Part shown: positions 33,807 to 42,775 of the stretch, piece after piece
Layout of the letters: each line of letters begins with the position of its first letter
How positions within the stretch are numbered: position 1 is the stretch's first letter
Assembly (NCBI RefSeq): GCF_000686845.1
Contig: NZ_JMLS01000022.1
Span: 62,001 to 126,000, forward strand
DNA length: 64,000 nt
Source: Paenibacillus sp. UNC451MF
GTDB lineage: Bacteria > Bacillota > Bacilli > Paenibacillales > NBRC-103111
Direction of reading: 5' to 3'
Made by a program: the position numbers and the translations under genes
The notes under the pieces: model-generated
Told to the model about the DNA's origin: nothing
Databases searched by the model: none
What the model saw: the letters and a program-made list of their open reading frames with translations, nothing else

Positions 33807-34349
33807 ATGAAATTCAACATTCGCGGTGAGCGCATAGAGGTTACAGAAGCACTAAGAGAGTATGTTGAGAAAAAGCTTAGCAGGCTGGAAAGGTACTTTG
33901 AAGCTCCCCCTATAACTGAAGTACATGTCACACTCAGTGTGGTCAAAGGATTACAAGCAGTCGAGGTGACAATCCCGCTGACAGGTGTTATGCTGCGGGC
34001 CGAGGACAAAAGCAATGATATGTACGCTTCCATCGATCAGGTGATCGACAAGCTGGAGCGGCAAATTCGTAAACACAAAACTAAAGTGAATCGTAAAATC
34101 CGTCAAGAAGGCGGTATAAGGGATATATTGAGAGTCGATTCCCCTGCACAGTATGAAGATGAGGATGATTATGAGTTGGTTAGGACCAAGCAGTTTATGC
34201 TGAAACCGATGGATATCGATGAAGCCATTCTGCAAATGAATATGGTTGGTCATAGCTTTTTCGTTTTTGCTAATTCCAATACGGAGCAAGTGAATGTGGT
34301 GTATAAACGCAACGACGGCAAATATGGTTTGATTGAGCCGGCCAGATAA
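33807..34349 (+). CDS. hpf: Ribosome hibernation promoting factor, long form
   Basis: 180 residues, ATG after AAAGGAGGAG. Residues 1-100 form the S30AE domain that fills the tRNA channel of the 30S subunit (MKFNIRGERIEVTEALREYV). Residues 120-180 are the dimerisation domain of long HPF (VRTKQFMLKPMDIDEAILQM and NMVGHSFFVFAN), which joins two 70S ribosomes into 100S dimers in stationary phase. It lies upstream of secA, as B. subtilis yvyD does. Confidence 0.96.
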   Translation: MKFNIRGERIEVTEALREYVEKKLSRLERYFEAPPITEVHVTLSVVKGLQAVEVTIPLTGVMLRAEDKSNDMYASIDQVIDKLERQIRKHKTKVNRKIRQEGGIRDILRVDSPAQYEDEDDYELVRTKQFMLKPMDIDEAILQMNMVGHSFFVFANSNTEQVNVVYKRNDGKYGLIEPAR

Positions 34350-34365
34350 TGGATGCGAATTTCGA

Positions 34366-34393
34366 GAGCTTGCCTGACAGGGCAGGCTCTTTC
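34366..34393 (+). terminator. Hairpin after hpf
   Basis: A 10-bp stem GAGCTTGCCT/GGGCAGGCTC with a GACA loop. The T tract is short (TTTCGC), so termination may be weak. Confidence 0.6.
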
Positions 34394-34448
34394 GCATTTC
34401 ATGAAATGCTTAATGCAAGAAGATAATAAAAGGATAGCTCCGCAATTC

Positions 34449-34477
34449 TTGCGACTTGTGTCGCAAACTGCTACAAT
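34449..34477 (+). promoter_or_regulatory. secA promoter overlapped by a perfect palindrome
   Basis: TTGCGA (34449-34454), 17 nt and TACAAT (34472-34477) form a SigA promoter. The inverted repeat TTGCGAC-TTGT-GTCGCAA (34449-34466) covers the -35 box and much of the spacer, a typical place for an operator. Confidence 0.55.
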
Positions 34478-34514
34478 TTAAGGCAAACCGTTCTTAAAAA
34501 AGGGAGATGGGCCC

Positions 34515-37028
34515 ATGTTAGGACTCGTTAAGAAAATATTCGGCGACTCAAATGAACGCGAAGTGAAACGGCTGTGGAAAACAGTCGATGCCATTAACCA
34601 ATTAGAGCCTTCAATTGAGGTATTGTCCGATGAGGAACTTAGGCATAAAACTGTAGAATTCCGCGAGCGCTTGGAACAAGGCGAAGATTTGGACGATTTG
34701 CTTCCTGAAGCCTTTGCTGTCGTGCGTGAAGCATCCAAACGTGTTCTTGGCAAACGTCACTATGACGTACAATTAATCGGCGGTATGGTCCTTCACGAAG
34801 GTCGAATTGCGGAGATGAGAACTGGTGAAGGGAAAACTTTGGTTGGTACCCTGCCGGTTTATTTGAACGCATTGCTTGGCAAAGGCGTGCACGTAGTTAC
34901 CGTTAATGATTACTTGGCTCAACGTGACAGCGGAGAAATGGGTAGAGTGTACGAATTTCTCGGCATGTCGGTTGGCGTAAACCTGAATTCCTTGGAGCAT
35001 GGCCAGAAGCAGGCGGCCTATGCTTGTGATATTACTTACGGGACGAACAATGAGTTCGGCTTCGATTACCTGCGTGACAACATGGTGGTATATAAAGAAC
35101 AGATGGTGCAGCGTCCGCTGTATTTTTCAGTAATTGACGAGGTGGACTCCATTCTGGTCGATGAGGCGAGAACGCCGCTCATTATTTCTGGACAAGCTGC
35201 TAAGTCGACAGACATGTACTATATGGCTGATCGTTTTGTTAGTAAGCTGACAGAAGAAGAGGATTACATCGTTGATATTAAAATGCGCGCAGTGTCCCTA
35301 ACTGAGGGCGGTGTAGCAAAGGCGGAAGAAGCATTTGGCATCGAGAACTTGTTCGACCATGCGAATGTAACTCTTAATCACCATATTACACAAGCGTTAA
35401 AAGCTCATGTCATTATGAAGCGTGATGTAGACTATGTGGTTCAAGAGGACGAAGTCGTCATCGTAGACGAATTCACAGGCCGTTTAATGACAGGCCGCCG
35501 CTATAGTGAAGGCTTGCATCAGGCGATTGAAGCCAAAGAGCAGCTGCAGGTGCAAAATGAGTCTATGACTCTGGCTACCATTACGTTCCAGAACTACTTC
35601 CGGATGTACCGTAAGCTGTCAGGGATGACGGGTACGGCGAAGACGGAGGAAGAAGAATTTAAAAAGATTTACGGTCTAGAGGTTATTATTGTGCCTACGA
35701 ACCGTCCAATGATCCGTCAGGATCTACCGGATATTGTGTATAAATCGGTTAACAGTAAATTCCGGGCTGTAGTAGAAGAGATTGTTAAACGTCATCAGAC
35801 GAACCAGCCAGTGCTTGTGGGTACGGTATCCATCGAGAACTCTGAGCGGTTGTCCGAAATGCTTAAGAGGAAAGGCGTACAGCATAAGGTTCTTAATGCG
35901 AAGTACCATGCGGAAGAAGCGGAAATCGTATCACGTGCAGGTCAGCCTGGATCTGTAACGATTGCTACCAACATGGCGGGACGCGGTACCGATATTATGC
36001 TTGGCGAAGGGGTTCACGATGCAGGCGGTCTGCATATTATAGGTACGGAGCGACATGAAAGTCGCCGGATCGATAATCAGCTGCGCGGTCGTGCCGGACG
36101 TCAAGGTGACCCTGGTTCTTCTCAGTTCTATTTGTCCATGGAAGATGAATTGATGCGCCGCTTCGGTGCGGAGAACATCATGGGCATGATGGACCGTCTC
36201 GGCTTCGAAGAAGATCAGCCAATCGAAAGCAAGCTGATAACCCGTGCCGTAGAATCGGCACAAAAACGCGTTGAGGGCAATAACTTTGACGTACGTAAAG
36301 TCGTGCTTCAGTATGACGATGTCATGAACCAACAGCGTGAGATTATTTACAAGCAGCGCCGCGAGGTGCTGGAGTCCGAAAATATCCGCGATATTACCAT
36401 CGGGATGCTGATGCCGGTTGTTGAACGCCTTGTAGAAACACACTGCCCGGCGGACCTGGTTCCGGAGGAGTGGGATCTTCAAGCGATCGTCGATTATGCT
36501 AACGGCACGTTCTTACATGAAGGCCAGCTTACTGCTGAAGAGCTTTGGGGCAAGGAAAAGGAAGAAATTGCTGAGTACATGAAAGACCTCGTGATGAGAC
36601 TTTACGAAGAACGTGAGCAGGCGATTGGCGATGTGATTATGCGTGAGCTTGAGAAGGTTATTGTACTTCGTGCCGTTGATTCCAAATGGATGGATCATAT
36701 CGATGCGATGGATCAGCTTCGTCAAGGTATCCACTTGCGCGCCTACGGCGGTACAGATCCACTTCGTGAATACCAGTTTGAGGGCTTTGAAATGTTCCAG
36801 GAGATGATTCAAAGCATTCAAGAGGAAGTTGCTACGTATATTATGAAAGCTCACGTAGAAACGAACCTCGAGCGTCAGCCGGTGGTTGAAGCAGATGCGG
36901 TCAGCTCCAATGGTGAGCCAGCGCCGAAAAAGCCGGTTGTTAACAACGATGAAGATAGAGTCGGACGTAACGACTTGTGCCCTTGCGGAAGCGGCAAAAA
37001 GTATAAGCAGTGCCACGGCGTTCAGTAA
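34515..37028 (+). CDS. secA: Preprotein translocase ATPase SecA
   Basis: 837 residues, the normal length, ATG after GGGAGATGG. It drives secretion of unfolded preproteins through Sec[17 protein letters not shown] near residue 100 is Walker [19 protein letters not shown] is the DEAD-like box and cross-domain region, and [15 protein letters not shown] is in the second motor domain. The C-terminal zinc site is complete ([16 protein letters not shown]). The S-layer, flanking wall enzymes and exported proteins in this window are its natural clients. Confidence 0.98.
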   Translation: MLGLVKKIFGDSNEREVKRLWKTVDAINQLEPSIEVLSDEELRHKTVEFRERLEQGEDLDDLLPEAFAVVREASKRVLGKRHYDVQLIGGMVLHEGRIAEMRTGEGKTLVGTLPVYLNALLGKGVHVVTVNDYLAQRDSGEMGRVYEFLGMSVGVNLNSLEHGQKQAAYACDITYGTNNEFGFDYLRDNMVVYKEQMVQRPLYFSVIDEVDSILVDEARTPLIISGQAAKSTDMYYMADRFVSKLTEEEDYIVDIKMRAVSLTEGGVAKAEEAFGIENLFDHANVTLNHHITQALKAHVIMKRDVDYVVQEDEVVIVDEFTGRLMTGRRYSEGLHQAIEAKEQLQVQNESMTLATITFQNYFRMYRKLSGMTGTAKTEEEEFKKIYGLEVIIVPTNRPMIRQDLPDIVYKSVNSKFRAVVEEIVKRHQTNQPVLVGTVSIENSERLSEMLKRKGVQHKVLNAKYHAEEAEIVSRAGQPGSVTIATNMAGRGTDIMLGEGVHDAGGLHIIGTERHESRRIDNQLRGRAGRQGDPGSSQFYLSMEDELMRRFGAENIMGMMDRLGFEEDQPIESKLITRAVESAQKRVEGNNFDVRKVVLQYDDVMNQQREIIYKQRREVLESENIRDITIGMLMPVVERLVETHCPADLVPEEWDLQAIVDYANGTFLHEGQLTAEELWGKEKEEIAEYMKDLVMRLYEEREQAIGDVIMRELEKVIVLRAVDSKWMDHIDAMDQLRQGIHLRAYGGTDPLREYQFEGFEMFQEMIQSIQEEVATYIMKAHVETNLERQPVVEADAVSSNGEPAPKKPVVNNDEDRVGRNDLCPCGSGKKYKQCHGVQ

Positions 37029-37063
37029 TAGGGATGTCGTCTCCACATACATGGAATTTAAAC

Positions 37064-37100
37064 AAAAGGGTCGTCGGTGTAACAACCGGCTCCCTTTTTT
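37064..37100 (+). terminator. Intrinsic terminator of secA
   Basis: AAAAGGG and CGGT (37064-37078) pair with ACCG and CCCTTTT (37084-37100) around a small internal loop, ending in a T tract. Confidence 0.78.
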
Positions 37101-37151
37101 TGAAGGTAAACTGAGCTTGAGATTGAAGCGAAAATTGAGGAGTGAACGGAT

Positions 37152-38268
37152 ATGTTGGATCCAGAAGTGAAACAAGATTTACGAGAAACGGCTAAACGGT
37201 TAGCTGAGCTTAGGGGGTCTCTTTGACTTAGATCTTAAGCTGGAGCAGATCGCGAATTACGAGGAGAAGATGGCAGCTCCTGATTTTTGGGATGACAATG
37301 AATCGGCACAAAAGCTCATTGCCGAAATGAACGCAATCAAGGGAGGTGTCGATCAATTTCAGGCGCTTTCTTCCGAGTTTGAGGACTTGGAGCTGATGGT
37401 GGAGTTAATGCAAGAGGATCAGGATGACAGCATGGCGGCGGATATCGAACAAGGAATTAAGGCTGTAGTATCTAAGTTAGAAACTTTCGAGCTGCAACTG
37501 CTCCTTAGCCAGCCTTATGACAAGTTGAATGCCATTCTGGAGCTTCATCCGGGAGCAGGTGGCACCGAGTCTCAGGACTGGGCAGAGATGCTGCTGCGTA
37601 TGTATCGCCGTTGGGCAGAGAAGCGCGACTTCAAGGTAGATGTCCTTGATTACTTGCCAGGTGATGAAGCGGGCGTAAAGAGCGTAACGCTGCTCATCAA
37701 GGGCTACAACGCTTATGGTTACTTAAAAGCGGAAAAAGGCGTCCATCGACTGGTACGTATTTCACCATTCGATGCGTCAGGCCGACGTCATACCTCTTTT
37801 GTGTCCTGCGATGTAATGCCGGAAATTGATGACGATGTGGAAGTTGAGATTCGTACCGAGGATTTGAAGGTGGATACTTATCGTGCCAGCGGTGCGGGTG
37901 GACAGCACATCAATACGACAGATTCGGCTGTGCGTATTACACATATTCCAACTGGGGTTGTTGTAAGCTGCCAAACCGAGCGTTCGCAGATCAAAAACCG
38001 CGAAACAGCGATGAAGATGCTGCGTTCCAAGCTATATGAGAAGAAGATTGAAGAGCAAATGAAGCAGCTGGCCGAAATCCGCGGTGAAGTATCCGATATC
38101 GCCTGGGGAAGCCAAATTCGTTCGTATGTATTCCATCCATACAGTATGGTTAAGGATCACCGCACTTCTGCTGAAACGGGCAATGTTGGGGCCGTCATGG
38201 ATGGAGATCTCGATATGTTCATTGATGCCTACCTGCGTCTTCAAATTAAATCGGAACCTGCCGAATAA
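37152..38268 (+). CDS. prfB: Peptide chain release factor 2 with programmed +1 frameshift
   Basis: The frame opens at ATG 37152 (GAGGAGTG 7 nt upstream) and meets TGA at 37224-37226 after 24 codons. The site is AGGGGG (37212-37217), then CTT TGA C, the canonical RF2 autoregulatory frameshift. Skipping T37224 continues in the frame that ends at 38268, giving 371 residues. [10 protein letters not shown] carries the SPF stop-codon anticodon and [15 protein letters not shown] carries the catalytic GGQ. RF2 reads UGA and UAA, so low RF2 favours the frameshift and its own synthesis. The in-frame stop is a regulatory device, not a mutation. Confidence 0.97.
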
Positions 38269-38300
38269 TTCCATACTTTTATAATAATAATCATTGAAGC

Positions 38301-38416
38301 AAATCCTACACTTAAAGCCAAGTCTACAGAAACGTTGGGAGAATGGCGGCTCGAGGCCGCCTGTTATCTTACCTTGTTGTCGGTCGATTACGGTGATTCC
38401 GTGTAGGATTTTTTGT
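38301..38416 (+). ncRNA. Candidate structured RNA or leader before the yitT-family gene
   Basis: AAATCCTACAC (38301-38311) is perfectly complementary to GTGTAGGATTT (38401-38411), closing about 110 nt, and a T tract runs on to 38414. Inside is GGCGGC-TCGAG-GCCGCC (38345-38361). A competing hairpin ACGG-TGATT-CCGT would disrupt the right closing arm. I do not recognise a named riboswitch. It may be a leader with terminator, a free small RNA or the end of prfB. Confidence 0.4.
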
Positions 38417-38458
38417 GTTGCTTGCGATATTCAGTTTGAATAGTACGGAGGGAAGCGT

Positions 38459-39349
38459 ATGCAAAGCATGAAGAAACGGCCGCGGAACCCCGCGATAGTG
38501 CAGCCTGGACCGGGACAGCGTGTCATGGAGTATGTGCTTTTAGTGCTGGGCTCTTTATTGATCGCAATCAGCTTCAATATGTGCTTGAGCCCGAATCAGG
38601 TAGCCTCAGGCGGGGTATCGGGGATTAGCATTATTGTGAATCAACTGTTCGGGACTGAGCCGGCGATTACGCAGTGGGCGCTTAACATACCATTGTTTCT
38701 GCTGGGAACGTGGTTTCTTGGGGGCCAGTTCGGCGTGAAAACGGCGGTCGGTTCTGTGCTGCTGCCTTTACTCATATTGCTTACACGTAGCCTTCCTCCG
38801 CTCACAACGAATATTTTGCTGGCAAGCATTTATGGCGGTATTTTAATTGGTGTGGGCCTTGGGCTTGTTTTTCGCGGCAGAGGTTCAACAGGCGGATTGG
38901 ATCTGGCCGCGCAAATGATACATAAATTAACAGGGATGAGTCTTGGGCTGGCTGTAGCGATGCTGGACGGGATGGTTATTTTGACGGCGGGGATCGTACT
39001 GTCTCCGGAGAAAGCGCTCTATGCACTTATCGGTCTATTCGTGACAAGCAAGACGATCAATATCGTACAGCTCGGGCTTAGCTATTCGAAGGTAGCTTTT
39101 ATTATCTCTTCCGAGACGGTGACGATCCGTGAGGCGATCCTTCACGACCTAGACCGCGGGCTTACCGAGTTAAAAGCAACTGGAGGCTATACAGGGGAGG
39201 CGCGAACGGTGCTTATGGTGGTAGTAGGACAGACGGAGGTCACCCGATTAAAGCAGCTTGTGAAGGCTATTGATCCTGGGGCCTTTGTTATTTTGAGCGA
39301 TACAAACGAGGTGCTTGGCGAAGGGTTTAAGTTTCACATTCCTTCTTAA
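38459..39349 (+). CDS. yvjA: YitT-family membrane protein (YvjA-like)
   Basis: 296 residues, ATG after GGAGGG. Five hydrophobic segments lie in residues 20-200 (NMCLSPNQVASGGVSGISII and STGGLDLAAQMIH are family blocks). A C-terminal DUF2179 domain (about 215-296, ending GEGFKFHIPS) faces the cytoplasm. Transport of an unknown substrate is suspected for the family but not shown. B. subtilis also has yvjA right after prfB, so the symbol is used by synteny. Confidence 0.85.
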   Translation: MQSMKKRPRNPAIVQPGPGQRVMEYVLLVLGSLLIAISFNMCLSPNQVASGGVSGISIIVNQLFGTEPAITQWALNIPLFLLGTWFLGGQFGVKTAVGSVLLPLLILLTRSLPPLTTNILLASIYGGILIGVGLGLVFRGRGSTGGLDLAAQMIHKLTGMSLGLAVAMLDGMVILTAGIVLSPEKALYALIGLFVTSKTINIVQLGLSYSKVAFIISSETVTIREAILHDLDRGLTELKATGGYTGEARTVLMVVVGQTEVTRLKQLVKAIDPGAFVILSDTNEVLGEGFKFHIPS

Positions 39350-39478
39350 AAAGAGCCTGTATTCAAGTTGAAGCAGATTAGGTAAAATGGGGGAGTTAGC
39401 AAGTAATAATTTCCTTATATAGAATAAGTTAATGCAGGGAATGGCGACGGAGAATGAACGAGACGAGAGAAAAAATCC

Positions 39479-39516
39479 ATTGAATTATTATACTTAAGAA
39501 TGTATAATAATACATA
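39479..39516 (+). promoter_or_regulatory. Double ARG box over the argC promoter
   Basis: Two 18-bp sites, 39479-39496 and 39499-39516, fit the ArgR/AhrC pattern TNTGNATWWWWATNCANA with two and one mismatches. They are 2 nt apart. TTGAAT (39480-39485), 17 nt and TATAAT (39503-39508) form the promoter, so its -35 is inside box 1 and its -10 inside box 2. ArgR binding with arginine would shut it off. Confidence 0.8.
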
Positions 39517-39540
39517 GTTTTTCATGTGGAGGGAACGGTT

Positions 39541-40590
39541 ATGTCTAATAAATTAAGAGCGGCAATTATCGGTGCAACAGGATACGGTGGAGTGGAAGTG
39601 ATTCGGCTGCTTCTAACGCATCCGAACGTGGAGATTACTTCGGTGATTTCTTCGTCCAGCGCGGGAACGCCAATTGCAGACGGATATCCGCATTTGAATG
39701 AAATTATGGTAGGAAACCTGGATGGTATCGACGTAGAGCAAATGAAGCAAAAGGCGGATGTTGTTTTCTTGGCGACGCCGCATGGCGTAGCTGCTGAGCT
39801 GGCTCCGAAGCTGGTGGACGCGGGCTTGAAGGTCATCGATATTTCTGGAGATTTCCGATTGAAATCCGGTGAAGTGTATGAAAAGTGGTATAAGCATAAA
39901 CCGGCGGATCCGGCGTATGTGGACAAAGCGGTATACGGCTTATCCGAGGTGTTTGACGATGAAGTTCGTGATGCATCGTTTATTTCTAATCCGGGCTGTT
40001 TTCCAACGGCTACGCTGCTTGGTTTAGTACCTCTTGTGAATAAGGGATGGGCAGATTTGTCCTCTATTATTGTCGATGCCAAATCGGGTGTGTCCGGAGC
40101 GGGACGCGGCTTAAGCTTGACTTCGCACTATTCCGAGATTAACGAAAATTTCTTGGCGTATAAGGTGAATAAGCATCAGCATACGCCTGAAATCGAGCAG
40201 ATTCTCAGCCGTGTGGCTAGCGAAGAGGTGGTTGTGTCTTTCACGACACATTTGGTGCCTATGACTCGCGGAATTCTATCTACGATGTATGTTAAGCTGA
40301 ATGGGAACCATTCAGAGGACGAGATCATTGAGATGTACCGCCAGTACTACGAAGGGCGTCGTTTCGTAAGAATTCGTCAGAAGGGGAAATGGCCGGCGAC
40401 GAAGGAAGTATGGGGCTCGAACTATTGTGATATCGGCTTCTCGCTAGATGAGCGTACAGGACGGCTGACGATTATTTCCGTAATAGATAATGTGGTTAAA
40501 GGGGCAGCCGGTCAGGCGGTCCAAAACTTGAACTTAATGATGGGCTGGGAAGAAACGACTGGATTGGCGTTCACCCCGGTTTATCCATAA
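39541..40590 (+). CDS. argC: N-acetyl-gamma-glutamyl-phosphate reductase
   Basis: 349 residues from ATG 39541, behind GGAGGGAACG. It reduces N-acetylglutamyl phosphate with NADPH. AAIIGATGYGGVEVIRLL is the NADPH-binding GxxGxxG segment at the N-terminus, and SNPGCFPTATLLGL holds the catalytic Cys near residue 150. It is the first gene of argCJBDFGH, directly under the double ARG box. Confidence 0.97.
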   Translation: MSNKLRAAIIGATGYGGVEVIRLLLTHPNVEITSVISSSSAGTPIADGYPHLNEIMVGNLDGIDVEQMKQKADVVFLATPHGVAAELAPKLVDAGLKVIDISGDFRLKSGEVYEKWYKHKPADPAYVDKAVYGLSEVFDDEVRDASFISNPGCFPTATLLGLVPLVNKGWADLSSIIVDAKSGVSGAGRGLSLTSHYSEINENFLAYKVNKHQHTPEIEQILSRVASEEVVVSFTTHLVPMTRGILSTMYVKLNGNHSEDEIIEMYRQYYEGRRFVRIRQKGKWPATKEVWGSNYCDIGFSLDERTGRLTIISVIDNVVKGAAGQAVQNLNLMMGWEETTGLAFTPVYP

Positions 40591-40617
40591 CAGTAACATG
40601 CCATGGGTGAGGAGAAG

Positions 40618-41844
40618 ATGAAGGTGAAGGATCAATTTACTGTCGTGCCAGAAGGCTCGATCACAACACCGCAGGGCTTTCGTGCTGGAGGCCTGCATTG
40701 CGGCTTGAAAAAAACAAATCGCTATGACCTTGGCGTCATAGTGTGTGAGGTTCCGGCTCAAGCTGCGGGCGTATATACGCTTAACGCGTTTCAGGCGGCT
40801 CCCTTGCGGGTGACGCAAGACAGCATTGCTGTTGACGGCAAGCTGCAAGCGATGCTCGTTAACAGCGGTAATGCCAACGCCTGCACGGGGCAACAAGGTG
40901 AGGATGACGCACGTTCCATGCGTGCGGCGGCTGCAAAGGCTTTTGGCGTAGCGGAGCACCATGTCGGTGTTACGTCGACAGGAGTTATCGGCGAGCTTTT
41001 GCCGATGCCTAAGGTGTTGGGTGGTATTGAGAAGCTTCCGGCAGAAGTGAAGGCTGACGGAGGAGAGGATTTCTGTCAGGCGATCCTTACGACCGACCTA
41101 GTTCAGAAGATGACCTGCGTGAAGCTGACGGTGGGCGGAAAAACGGTACATATCGCTGGCGCAGCTAAAGGCTCGGGCATGATTCATCCGAACATGGCGA
41201 CGATGCTTGGCTTTATGACGACAGATGCCAACATCGAAAGCGCTCAGCTGCAAAAGCTGCTGAACGGCGTGACGGACTCCACGTTCAACATGATCACAGT
41301 TGACGGCGATACAAGCACGAACGACATGGTTGTCGTTATGGCTAGCGGCATGGCCGGCAACGATAGTTTGACACCGGATCATCCGGATTGGGCTGCTTTC
41401 GAAGCGGGCTTCCGCTACGTAGGAGAGTACTTGGCCAAAGCTATCGCTCGTGATGGTGAAGGGGCAACGAAGCTGATTGAAGTGAATGTGGCAGGTGCTG
41501 AGTCCCAAGACGCTGCACGTGCTATTGCTAAGACGGTCGTAGGCTCGAGCCTAGTGAAGTCCGCTTGCTACGGTGCAGATGCCAACTGGGGCCGTATCAT
41601 CGCAGCAGTAGGACGCGCTGGAAAGCCGGTTAATACGGAAACGGTTGATATCCGTTTAGGGGATATTGTGGTGCTGGAACAGTCTCGTCCAGTGAAGTTC
41701 GACGAAGATCGTGCTGAGGAGTACTTGAAGGGCGAGCTGGTTCAAATTCATGTGAACTTGAACATGGGCTCTGAGACGGCAACGGCATGGGGCTGCGATT
41801 TGACCTATGATTATGTTCGTATCAACGCGGCATATCGGACGTAA
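40618..41844 (+). CDS. argJ: Glutamate N-acetyltransferase / amino-acid acetyltransferase
   Basis: 408 residues from ATG 40618; GTG 40624 is better spaced from GGAG, and ATG 40603 lacks a ribosome site, so the start is not certain. It recycles acetyl from N-acetylornithine to glutamate. KGSGMIHPNMATMLGFMTTD contains the self-cleavage site before the catalytic Thr (AT|ML context). SGNANACTG and YGADANWGRII are typical. No separate argA is seen, consistent with a cyclic pathway; whether it is bifunctional cannot be told from sequence alone. Confidence 0.95.
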   Translation: MKVKDQFTVVPEGSITTPQGFRAGGLHCGLKKTNRYDLGVIVCEVPAQAAGVYTLNAFQAAPLRVTQDSIAVDGKLQAMLVNSGNANACTGQQGEDDARSMRAAAAKAFGVAEHHVGVTSTGVIGELLPMPKVLGGIEKLPAEVKADGGEDFCQAILTTDLVQKMTCVKLTVGGKTVHIAGAAKGSGMIHPNMATMLGFMTTDANIESAQLQKLLNGVTDSTFNMITVDGDTSTNDMVVVMASGMAGNDSLTPDHPDWAAFEAGFRYVGEYLAKAIARDGEGATKLIEVNVAGAESQDAARAIAKTVVGSSLVKSACYGADANWGRIIAAVGRAGKPVNTETVDIRLGDIVVLEQSRPVKFDEDRAEEYLKGELVQIHVNLNMGSETATAWGCDLTYDYVRINAAYRT

Positions 41845-41946
41845 GAAGCGAATCGGTTTAAATAAATAAGCTAAGCAAACGGTAGAGCTATTGATCTTGC
41901 TCTAGATTAGTCGATAGCTATCCGTGCATATAAAGGGGAACGAAAC

Positions 41947-42729
41947 ATGAGTGCAATGTGTTTTGTGATGAAATGCGGCGGCAGTACGCTAGCGGCGCTG
42001 CCGGATTCTTTTTTCGTGGATATGAAGAATCTTCAGGATGAAGCGATTATCCCGGTTATCGTCCATGGGGGCGGTCCGGCGATCTCGTCTACGCTTGAGA
42101 AGCTTGGTATCGAAACCGAGTTTGTCAACGGTCTGCGCAAAACGAACGAAGCGGTGCTCGACGTCGTCGAGATGGTGCTGTCGGGTCAAATCAATAAAGA
42201 GATCGTTCGCAAAATCCAGTTGTCCGGCGCTCGCGCCATGGGCTTGTCTGGAGTAGATGGTCATCTTATTCAAGCGGAGCCTGTGGCTAACGCTCATGAA
42301 GTAGGGCTAGTTGGCGATGTCACACACGTCAATGCAGAACTGATTCAAGGCATTGTCAAGATGGGCTACATGCCGGTTATAGCTCCTGTCGGTCTTGGAG
42401 CAGATGGCGGACAGCGTTATAATATTAATGCGGATACGGCGGCAGGCGCCGTGGCATCGCATTTGGGTGTCGAAAGAATGATCGTTGTAACGGATGTGCC
42501 GGGCATTATGAACGGTGAGAAGAAGGTGCTTCCTTCCGTAACGGTACAGGAGATCGACGCGATGATCGCAAGCGGTGAAATTTACGGAGGTATGATTCCA
42601 AAGGTTCGCGCAGCGGTTCAATGTATTCAGGGCAAAGTTCGTGAGGTCATCATTGTGAACGGAGCAGAGCCGGAAGTTTTGAGCAAGGTCATTAAGGGCG
42701 CTGCTATTGGAACGCGAATTGTGAAATAG
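41947..42729 (+). CDS. argB: Acetylglutamate kinase
   Basis: 260 residues, ATG after AAAGGGGAACG. It phosphorylates N-acetylglutamate, the second step. MKCGGSTLA is the phosphate-binding start, HGGGPAISSTLEKLGIETEF the substrate loop, and YNINADTAAGAVASHLG a conserved ATP/substrate block. The amino acid kinase fold is complete. It lacks the N-terminal helix of arginine-inhibited hexameric forms, so feedback inhibition may act differently. Confidence 0.96.
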   Translation: MSAMCFVMKCGGSTLAALPDSFFVDMKNLQDEAIIPVIVHGGGPAISSTLEKLGIETEFVNGLRKTNEAVLDVVEMVLSGQINKEIVRKIQLSGARAMGLSGVDGHLIQAEPVANAHEVGLVGDVTHVNAELIQGIVKMGYMPVIAPVGLGADGGQRYNINADTAAGAVASHLGVERMIVVTDVPGIMNGEKKVLPSVTVQEIDAMIASGEIYGGMIPKVRAAVQCIQGKVREVIIVNGAEPEVLSKVIKGAAIGTRIVK

Positions 42730-42775
42730 ATGAATCTATAAGGTTATTACCTATATGAAAAAGGAGTGATTCAGC

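Noticed and set aside
37152-37226. prfB as a pseudogene with an early stop
   Set aside because: The TGA lies in the canonical frameshift context and the rest of the gene is intact.
38301-38416. T-box leader
   Set aside because: The conserved T-box core (AGGGTGGNACCGCG) is missing and the downstream gene is not amino-acid related.
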